A DNA stretch of 64,000 nt, taken from contig JAITLO010000018.1 in NCBI GenBank assembly GCA_031277855.1, forward strand, positions 124,001-188,000. The letters are read 5' to 3'. This document shows, one piece after another, positions 57,504 to 64,000 of this stretch. Position 1 is the first letter of the stretch. Each line of letters starts with the position of its first letter. The translations under genes were made by a program, and so were the position numbers. The notes below the pieces were generated by a model, which had not been told where the DNA came from, ran no database searches, and saw only the letters and a list, made by a program, of their open reading frames with translations. Source of the stretch: Acidovorax sp. (GTDB lineage: Bacteria; Pseudomonadota; Gammaproteobacteria; Burkholderiales; Burkholderiaceae_C).

Positions 57504-59930
57504 ATGTCAGGTACTACTCCCGCTGCCGATACACCTGTCGACCTGCCGCTGCTGCCGCTACGCGACGTCGTGGTGTTCCCCCACATGGTGATTCCGCTGT
57601 TTGTGGGGCGTCCCAAGAGCATCAAGGCCCTGGAGCTGGCCATGGAGGGCGATCGCCGCATCATGCTGGTGGCCCAAAAGACCGCTTCCAAGGATGAGCC
57701 CTCGGCCGACGATATGTTCGAGGTGGGCTGCATTTCCACCATCTTGCAAATGCTCAAGCTGCCCGATGGCACGGTGAAGGTGCTGGTGGAAGGCCAGCAG
57801 CGTGCCCTGGTGGAGAGCATTACCGACCATGAGACCCACTTCACCAGCACCCCCCGTGCTCAGGTGGAGCCGGAAGATGCTGCGCCCTCTAGCGAAGTGG
57901 AAGCCCTGCGCCGGGCCGTGACCCAGCAGTTCGACCAGTACGTCAAGCTCAACAAGAAGATTCCTTCAGAGATTCTGAGTTCGATCTCGGGCATCGATTC
58001 GCCCGGCCGCCTAGCTGACACCATTGCAGCCCATCTCCCGCTGAAGCTGGAGAACAAGCAGCAGGTGCTGGGCCTGGCCGATGTGAAGGAGCGCCTGGAC
58101 AATCTGTTCGAGCAGCTGGAGCGCGAGGTCGACATCCTGAATGTGGACAAGCGCATCCGTGGCCGCGTCAAGCGCCAGATGGAGAAGAACCAGCGCGACT
58201 TCTACCTGAACGAGCAGGTCAAGGCCATCCAGAAAGAGCTGGGTGAGGGCGAAGACGGTGCCGATCTGGAAGAGATCGAGAAAAAGATCAAGCTGGCCAA
58301 GATGCCGGTGGCAGCCCGCAAAAAGGCCGAGTCCGAGCTGAAAAAGCTCAAGCTGATGTCGCCCATGTCGGCCGAAGCCACCGTGGTGCGCAACTACATC
58401 GATGTGCTCACCGGCCTGCCCTGGAGCAAAAAGACCAAGATCAAGCACGACCTGGCCAATGCCGAGGAGGTGCTCAACGCCGACCACTTCGGCCTGGAAA
58501 AGGTCAAGGACCGCATTCTGGAATACCTCGCGGTGCAGCAGCGTGTGGACAAGGTCAAGGCGCCCATTCTGTGCCTGGTGGGCCCTCCTGGCGTGGGCAA
58601 GACCTCGCTGGGTCAGTCGATTGCCAAGGCCACCGGCCGCAAATACGTGCGCATGGCCCTGGGTGGCATGCGTGACGAGGCAGAAATCCGCGGCCACCGC
58701 CGTACCTATATCGGTGCCATGCCGGGCAAGGTGCTGCAGAGCCTGGAGAAAGTGGGGGCGCGCAACCCGCTGTTCCTGCTGGATGAGATCGACAAGCTGG
58801 GCATGGACTTCCGTGGCGATCCCTCGAGCGCATTGCTGGAGGTGTTGGACCCCGAGCAAAACCATACGTTTGGCGACCACTACGTGGAGGTGGACTTCGA
58901 CCTGTCGGACGTGATGTTCGTGGCCACGTCCAACTCTATGAATATTCCCTCGGCCCTGCTGGACCGCATGGAAGTGATTCGCCTGTCCGGCTACACCGAG
59001 GACGAAAAGACCAATATCGCCGTGCGCTATCTGTTGCCCAAGCAACTGACCAACAACGGCGTGCGCGAAGGCGAGCTGAAGGTGGAGGAATCCGCCATCC
59101 GCGACATCGTGCGCTACTACACCCGCGAAGCCGGTGTGCGCTCGCTGGAACGCGAGCTGTCCAAGATTTGCCGCAAGGTCATCAAGGGCATTCAGCTCAA
59201 GAAACTGGAGCCGTTGGTGGTGGTCACTGCCGACAACCTGCCTGACTATCTGGGTGTGCGCAAATACACCTACGGCCGTGCCGAGCAGCAAAACCAGGTC
59301 GGCCAGGTCGTGGGCCTGGCCTGGACTGAGGTGGGCGGCGATCTGCTGACCATTGAAGCGGCTGTGATGCCTGGCAAGGGCAATACATTGCGCACCGGTT
59401 CGCTGGGCGATGTGATGAAGGAATCGGTGGAAGCCGCACGTACCGTGGTGCGCAGCCGTGCCAAGCTGCTGGGCATCAAGGACGAGCTGTTCGAAAAGCG
59501 CGATGTGCACATCCACGTGCCCGATGGCGCCACGCCCAAGGACGGCCCCAGCGCTGGCGCAGCCATGACCACGGCCCTGGTGTCGGCGTTGACCGGTATT
59601 CCCGTGCGCAGCGATGTGGCCATGACGGGCGAGATCACCTTGCGTGGTGAGGTCACTGCCATTGGCGGCCTGAAGGAAAAGCTGCTGGCGGCCCTGCGTG
59701 GCGGCATCAAGACGGCGCTGATTCCTGAAGAGAACGTCAAAGACCTGCAGGAGATTCCGGACAACGTCAAAAGCGGTCTGGAGATCATTCCCGTCAAGTG
59801 GATTGACCAGGTGCTCAAGGTGGCGCTGGAGCGCATGCCCGTGCCCCTGACCGAAGAAGAAGCGGCAGCAGCAGCACCTGCGGACAAGGGCGAAAAAGCA
59901 GCAGATCCGTCTGGAGCAGTGAAGCATTGA
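57504..59930 (+). CDS. lon: ATP-dependent protease Lon
   Basis: An 808-residue AAA+ serine protease that degrades misfolded and regulatory proteins. The N-terminal LON domain starts PLLPLRDVVVFPHMVIPLF. Walker A is GPPGVGKTSL near residue 360 and Walker B is LFLLDEIDKL. The protease part has Ser683 in PKDGPSAGAAMT with the catalytic Lys about 43 residues later (GGLKEKLLAALRGG). The C-terminus ends in an Ala/Glu-rich tail. Confidence 0.98.
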   Translation: MSGTTPAADTPVDLPLLPLRDVVVFPHMVIPLFVGRPKSIKALELAMEGDRRIMLVAQKTASKDEPSADDMFEVGCISTILQMLKLPDGTVKVLVEGQQRALVESITDHETHFTSTPRAQVEPEDAAPSSEVEALRRAVTQQFDQYVKLNKKIPSEILSSISGIDSPGRLADTIAAHLPLKLENKQQVLGLADVKERLDNLFEQLEREVDILNVDKRIRGRVKRQMEKNQRDFYLNEQVKAIQKELGEGEDGADLEEIEKKIKLAKMPVAARKKAESELKKLKLMSPMSAEATVVRNYIDVLTGLPWSKKTKIKHDLANAEEVLNADHFGLEKVKDRILEYLAVQQRVDKVKAPILCLVGPPGVGKTSLGQSIAKATGRKYVRMALGGMRDEAEIRGHRRTYIGAMPGKVLQSLEKVGARNPLFLLDEIDKLGMDFRGDPSSALLEVLDPEQNHTFGDHYVEVDFDLSDVMFVATSNSMNIPSALLDRMEVIRLSGYTEDEKTNIAVRYLLPKQLTNNGVREGELKVEESAIRDIVRYYTREAGVRSLERELSKICRKVIKGIQLKKLEPLVVVTADNLPDYLGVRKYTYGRAEQQNQVGQVVGLAWTEVGGDLLTIEAAVMPGKGNTLRTGSLGDVMKESVEAARTVVRSRAKLLGIKDELFEKRDVHIHVPDGATPKDGPSAGAAMTTALVSALTGIPVRSDVAMTGEITLRGEVTAIGGLKEKLLAALRGGIKTALIPEENVKDLQEIPDNVKSGLEIIPVKWIDQVLKVALERMPVPLTEEEAAAAAPADKGEKAADPSGAVKH

Positions 59931-59937
59931 GTTTTTT

Positions 59938-59978
59938 GGCCGCTTTTGAAAAAAGCGGTCAAAAAATTACGCTACAAT
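59938..59978 (+). promoter_or_regulatory. Hairpin after lon and promoter-like box for tRNA-Gly
   Basis: CCGCTTTT-GAA-AAAAGCGG at 59940-59958 forms an 8-bp stem after lon. TACAAT at 59973-59978 is a plausible -10 box 53 bases before the tRNA. A well-spaced -35 was not found (TTGAAA is 21 bases away). Confidence 0.4.
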
Positions 59979-60030
59979 TCATTCCATCGCAGCGTTGCTT
60001 CGTTATAGAATGCAAGGCTTCGATAGAAAC

Positions 60031-60106
60031 GCGGGAATAGCTCAGTTGGTAGAGCGATACCTTGCCAAGGTATAGGTCGTCGGTTCGAACCCGATTTCCC
60101 GCTCCA
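60031..60106 (+). tRNA. tRNA-Gly (anticodon GCC)
   Basis: A 76-base tRNA with encoded CCA. The acceptor GCGGGAA pairs with TTCCCGC, the D-loop is AGCTCAGTTGGTAGAGC, the anticodon loop is CTTGCCAAG and the T-loop is GGTTCGAACCC. Confidence 0.97.
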
Positions 60107-60138
60107 GATACAAGTCCACGGCTGCATGCTGTGGCGCA

Positions 60139-60165
60139 GAAAAAGGAGCCTAGTGCTCCTTTTTT
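60139..60165 (+). terminator. Terminator after tRNA-Gly
   Basis: AAAAGGAGC-CTAGT-GCTCCTTTT followed by more T. It lies between tRNA-Gly and the convergent urea carboxylase gene and is A-rich/T-rich on both sides, so it can serve both strands. Confidence 0.88.
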
Positions 60166-60190
60166 CATGCCTGTCTGGTCTGTCAGACTC

Positions 60191-63100
60191 TCACATCCCC
60201 TGCACCTCAATCTCCAGCAAGGCTTGGCCTGCCGCCACGGTCTTGCCAGACTGGCAATGCACAGCGGTCACGGTGCCGGCCTGCAGCGCGCAGATGGGGA
60301 ACTCCATCTTCATGGCCTCCAAAATTGCCAGCGTTTGTCCGGGCTCCACGGCCTGGCCCACCTCGACCATTAGTTTCCAGACACTGCCCGAGATATCGGC
60401 CAGCACGGCCTTGTCACTGGCGGCTTGCAGCATGGGCTGGGCTTGTTCGGCAGTGCTGCTTGTGCTGTCGCCTTGCCACAAGGCCACTTCAGCGGCGTAA
60501 GCGCTTTGTTGCCGCTGTTGGAAAGCCGTGATGGCATCGGCATCTTGGGCCAGGTTTCGCTCGTGTGCAGCCAGATCGAAGACACAGTCTTCGATGTGAA
60601 TGCTGGCGCGCCCTGCGCGGAAGTCAGCGCGAAAGCGGTCCAGCTCGGCTTCACTGGCCGGGTAGAAGCGCACCTGATCGAAAAAGCGCAGCAGCCAGGG
60701 CTGGGCGCCGAACTGGCGGTTGCTGAGAAACTTGTTCCAGATCGGCACCGTGCGGCCCACAAGCTGGTAGCCGCCGGGTGAGTCCATGCCATAGATGCAC
60801 ATATACACGCCGCCAATGCCTACCGTGCCTTCAGCCGTATAGGTGCGGGCCGGGTTGTACTTGGAGGTCCGCAAGCGGTGGCGCGGGTCCAACGGCACGG
60901 CGCAGGGCGCGCCCAGGTAGACATCGCCTAGGCCCATGACCAGATAGCTGGCGTCGAAGATGGTGCGCTGCACATCCTCGCGCTGCGGCAGGCCGTTGAT
61001 GCGCTGGATAAAGTCCACATTGTTGGGCAGCCAGGGGGCTTGGTCCTTCACGGTTTCCATGTAGCGGGTGACTGCGCCCAAGGTGGCAGAGTCTTCAAAT
61101 GCCAGGGGCAGGTGCACGATGCGGCTGGGCACTTTCACGCCTTCCACATCGGGGAGTCGCTGCTCCAGTGCCATCAGCTCGGCCAGTAAGGCGGACTGGT
61201 GGATGACGCGGCTGTCATAGTGAATTTGCAGAGAGCGCACGCCGGGGGAAAGCTCTTGTACCCCATCCAGCCTGGCGGCGTGGATGGCCTCCATCAGCAG
61301 GTGCACGCGCAGGCGCAAGCGCAGGTCCAGCACATGGGGGCCGTATTCCAGCAAAAGGTATTTGTCGCCAGCCTGGCGGTAAATCACAGCCGGGCGCTGG
61401 TGCTCGGCGGGCAGCTCGGCCAGCACGCATTCCGATGGGTTGGTGCCGAGAGCGCTGGCTGATGCAAAGGATCTTGCTGCCGACAGCGCAGGCAGCACCG
61501 ACAGCGGCCGCAGCAGCCGTATGGCCTCGTCCTGCGCGGTCTCCAGCGCCAGGGCTTCATCAAAGCCAATACGGTGAAAGCGTATGGTGTCGCCGGGTTT
61601 GACCTGGCCCACCTTCCACAGCTCGGCCTTGGCAATGGTGGCCGCGCAGACAAAGCCGCCCAGGCTGGGGCCGTCGCAGGTCAGAATCACCGGCGTGTCG
61701 CCCGTGAAGTTGATGCTGCCGATGGCATAAACGCAGTCGTGCACATTGGAGGGGTGCAGGCCTGCCTCGCCGCCGTCGCTGCGTGTCCATTCCGGTTGAG
61801 GGCCCACCAGCCTCACGCCCAGGCGGTTGGAGTTGTGGTGCACCTGGTAGTCGCTGCTGAAGAACTTGTCCATGCTGGCTTCGGTGAAAAAATCCGGTGC
61901 CCCATGGGGGCCATACAGCACGCCAATCTCCCAGTGCCTGCCGTAGCTGGGCACCAGCGCCTGCGGTGCGGTGGCCGGTACATGGCAGGGCGCTGGGGTG
62001 TTGCAGGCCGCCAGCTCGGGCCGGCTGATGGGCAGCACATCGCCTGCGCGCAGCGTGCGGCCTGCATGGCCACCAAACTGGCCCAGTACAAAAGTGGACT
62101 TGCTGCCCAGATAGTCGGGCACGTCGATGCCGCGCCGCACGGCCAGATAGCTGCGGCAGCCGCTGCTGGCCTTGCCTATGCGTAGCACCTGGCTGGCGCG
62201 CACGGCAATGGGGCGCCACCAGGGCAAAGGGTCGCCGTTGTCCAGCGTGGCCAGTGCAGGGGCACCCGTCAGCGCAATCACGGCGTCGCCGTGGAATTTC
62301 AGTGCAGGGCCTTGTAGCGTGCACTCCAGTCCGGCTGCAGCTTCGTGGTTGCCCACGATGCGATTGGCCAGGCGGAAGGCATAGTCGTCCATGGGGCCGG
62401 ATGGGGGCACGCCAATGTCCCAATAGCCTGTGCGGCCGGGGTAGTCCTGCACCGTGGTGTAGGTGCCGGCTTCCAGCACCTCGATCACGGGCGAGGCATA
62501 GGCGTAGCGGTCTAAAAAGCGTGTGGATACGGTGCCAGCCACAAACTCCGGGCTTTGCAAAATGCTGCGCAGATAGTCCAGATTGCTGGCACTGCCATGC
62601 AGCTGGGTCAGCTCCAGTGCCATCAAGAGCTTGCGGCGGGCTTCCTCGCGGTCGGCGCCATGGGCAATGAGTTTAGCCAGCATGGGGTCGTAGTGGGGTG
62701 AGACCTCGGTGCCAGTCTGCACCCAGGTGTCCACACGCACGCCTTCGGGAAACTGCACATGGCTCAGCACACCGGGCGCGGGTTGAAAGCCGCGTACTGG
62801 GTTTTCAGCGTAAATGCGCACCTCAATGGCCGTACCTTCGGGCTGGGGCAGTGCATGGAAATCAGGGGGCTCGCCTGCGGCAATGCGCACCATCCATTCC
62901 ACCAGGTCCAGGCCGGTAACGGCTTCGGTGATGGGGTGCTCTACCTGGAGCCGGGTGTTGACCTCCAGAAAGTAAAAAGCGTCACGCGCGCTGTCGTAGA
63001 TGAATTCCACGGTGCCGGCTGACACATAGTTCACGGCCTGGCCCAGCTTGACCGCGGCCTGCAGCAAGGCGGTACGGGTGGCGGGGGGCAGATGGGGGGC

Positions 63101-63835
63101 GGGGGTTTCCTCCACCACCTTCTGGTTGCGGCGTTGCACCGAGCAGTCGCGCTCGCCCAGGGCCACCACATGGCCCAGGCCGTCGCCAAAGATCTGCACC
63201 TCGATATGGCGGGCATCGGCCACAAATCGCTCCATGAACACGCCGCTGTCCTTGAAAAAGCTCTGGCCCAGGCGCTGCACGGATGCGTAGGCGTTCTCTA
63301 GTTCGCTCTCGTTGTCGCAGCGCGAGAGGCCTATGCCGCCGCCGCCGGCCGTGCTTTTGAGCATCACCGGATAGCCTATGCGCAGGGCTGCGTCCTTGGC
63401 CTCTTGCAGGCTGTGCAGCAGGCCTGTGCCGGGTGTGAGTGGCACCCCGGCCGCCTGGGCGATCTCGCGCGAACTGTGTTTGAGGCCGAAGCGCTGCAAC
63501 TGATCGGGCGTGGGGCCTATGAAGACGATGCCCGCTGCCGCGCATTGCTCGGCAAAGCCCTGGTTCTCGGACAAAAAACCATAGCCGGGAATCACCGCCT
63601 GGGCGCCGGTCTCATGCGCAATCTCCAGGATGCGCTCGCCACACAGATAACTTTCTGCTGGTGCACTGCTGCCGCCAGGGTTCAAGGCCACGGCCACATC
63701 GGCGGCGCTCACATGCAGGCTGTCGCGGTCTGCATCGGCATATACGGCCACGCAGCGTATGCCCATTTTTTTCAGGGTGTGCGCAATGCGCACGGCGATT
63801 TCGCCACGGTTGGCAATCAAAACGGTATGGAACAT
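60191..63835 (-). CDS. uca: Urea carboxylase
   Basis: A 1214-residue biotin enzyme that carboxylates urea to allophanate with ATP. Residues 1-450 are biotin carboxylase (TVLIANRGEIAVRIAHTLKK, STAGGGGIGLSRC, FLEVNTRLQVEHPITEAVTG). The middle is the carboxyltransferase made of two Kip-like AHS domains (TVQDYPGRTGYWDIGVPPSG, TCDGPSLGGFVCAATIAKAE). The end is the biotinyl domain, with biotin on Lys1176 in EAMKME. The start ATG 63835 gives the usual MFHTVLIANRGE. It follows a UAAP2 gene. Allophanate hydrolase, the partner enzyme, is not downstream in the window. Confidence 0.95.
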   Translation of the reverse strand: MFHTVLIANRGEIAVRIAHTLKKMGIRCVAVYADADRDSLHVSAADVAVALNPGGSSAPAESYLCGERILEIAHETGAQAVIPGYGFLSENQGFAEQCAAAGIVFIGPTPDQLQRFGLKHSSREIAQAAGVPLTPGTGLLHSLQEAKDAALRIGYPVMLKSTAGGGGIGLSRCDNESELENAYASVQRLGQSFFKDSGVFMERFVADARHIEVQIFGDGLGHVVALGERDCSVQRRNQKVVEETPAPHLPPATRTALLQAAVKLGQAVNYVSAGTVEFIYDSARDAFYFLEVNTRLQVEHPITEAVTGLDLVEWMVRIAAGEPPDFHALPQPEGTAIEVRIYAENPVRGFQPAPGVLSHVQFPEGVRVDTWVQTGTEVSPHYDPMLAKLIAHGADREEARRKLLMALELTQLHGSASNLDYLRSILQSPEFVAGTVSTRFLDRYAYASPVIEVLEAGTYTTVQDYPGRTGYWDIGVPPSGPMDDYAFRLANRIVGNHEAAAGLECTLQGPALKFHGDAVIALTGAPALATLDNGDPLPWWRPIAVRASQVLRIGKASSGCRSYLAVRRGIDVPDYLGSKSTFVLGQFGGHAGRTLRAGDVLPISRPELAACNTPAPCHVPATAPQALVPSYGRHWEIGVLYGPHGAPDFFTEASMDKFFSSDYQVHHNSNRLGVRLVGPQPEWTRSDGGEAGLHPSNVHDCVYAIGSINFTGDTPVILTCDGPSLGGFVCAATIAKAELWKVGQVKPGDTIRFHRIGFDEALALETAQDEAIRLLRPLSVLPALSAARSFASASALGTNPSECVLAELPAEHQRPAVIYRQAGDKYLLLEYGPHVLDLRLRLRVHLLMEAIHAARLDGVQELSPGVRSLQIHYDSRVIHQSALLAELMALEQRLPDVEGVKVPSRIVHLPLAFEDSATLGAVTRYMETVKDQAPWLPNNVDFIQRINGLPQREDVQRTIFDASYLVMGLGDVYLGAPCAVPLDPRHRLRTSKYNPARTYTAEGTVGIGGVYMCIYGMDSPGGYQLVGRTVPIWNKFLSNRQFGAQPWLLRFFDQVRFYPASEAELDRFRADFRAGRASIHIEDCVFDLAAHERNLAQDADAITAFQQRQQSAYAAEVALWQGDSTSSTAEQAQPMLQAASDKAVLADISGSVWKLMVEVGQAVEPGQTLAILEAMKMEFPICALQAGTVTAVHCQSGKTVAAGQALLEIEVQGM

Positions 63836-63908
63836 GGCATGGACTCCAGGCAATGCAGCGGCCTGGCCTGCAGCACAGGCCGCTAGAAAAATGGAAGCGC
63901 AGGGGGCG

Positions 63909-64000
63909 TTAGCTGCGGGTCATATAAGCGCGCCAGCCTCCCAGTGCGGTGATGTCCTCGGCGCCTTGTGTGGCCCAGGGTTCGCAGACAAAGCCCTGCA
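63909..64000 (-). CDS. Urea carboxylase-associated protein 2 (3' end only)
   Basis: The last 30 residues of a leftward gene that enters from the right edge: QGFVCEPWATQGAEDITALG, then GWRAYMTRS and stop TAA at 63909-63911. This is the C-terminal signature of DUF1989 urea carboxylase-associated proteins. It lies 73 bases before uca, as expected for an urea-degradation operon. The 5' part is outside the window. Confidence 0.75.
   Translation of the reverse strand, partial: QGFVCEPWATQGAEDITALGGWRAYMTRS

Noticed and set aside
58011..59927. A 638-codon leftward open frame opposite lon
   Set aside because: Composition is that of a GC-rich shadow frame and lon on the other strand is certain.
1..64000. 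Insertion sequences, transposases or integrons
   Set aside because: No transposase, integron integrase or terminal inverted repeats of IS type were recognised anywhere in the window.

Overview
The window reads as a high-GC betaproteobacterial chromosome of the family Comamonadaceae, probably Comamonas or a close relative. The basis is the tig-clpP-clpX-lon block, a Bug-type solute receptor, DUF2788 and DUF2189 proteins, the hpnCDE squalene genes and intergenic repeats typical of that family. No 16S rRNA is present, so the genus is an inference.

Positions 1-17435 are host chromosome: a LysR regulator, hemH, a HAD phosphatase, two small membrane proteins, a Bug receptor, hpnE-hpnD, a chemoreceptor, sdaA, hpnC and an RND efflux adaptor-permease pair. 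HpnC, HpnD and HpnE together turn farnesyl diphosphate into squalene, but hpnC is split from hpnDE by a chemoreceptor gene and sdaA. One family of GC-rich palindromic repeats abuts the stop codons of three genes here.

Positions 17502-53850 are a P2-like (Peduovirus-type) prophage of about 36.3 kb, bounded by a 21-bp duplication of the 3' end of tRNA-Leu(UAG). From the left it carries a tyrosine integrase, a hipBA toxin-antitoxin pair, a leftward early/replication block (AlpA-like regulator, small genes, gpA rolling-circle initiator, Ogr activator), a repressor with twin operators, and an AT-rich cargo cassette (ParB-N protein, nuclease-like protein, convergent m5C methyltransferase). The late genes follow in P2 order read inward from Q: Q-P rightward; O-N-M-L-X, holin, lysozyme, Rz/Rz1, R-S, V-W-J-I-H-G, FI-FII-E-T-U-D leftward. 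At the right end are a putative cos region, a 70-aa gene under a near-perfect LexA box, and an O-acyltransferase likely to modify the host surface. The portal gene Q has an in-frame amber codon at codon 26, so the prophage may be defective.

Positions 53851-64000 return to the chromosome: tig, clpP, clpX, lon, tRNA-Gly(GCC), a convergent urea carboxylase gene, and the 3' end of a urea-carboxylase-associated gene. The host locus was evidently tRNA-Leu followed by tig before the phage integrated.

The most interesting points are the ParB-N/nuclease/methyltransferase cassette, the SOS-controlled small gene beside cos, and the amber-interrupted portal gene. All family assignments were made by reading sequence, without database searches.
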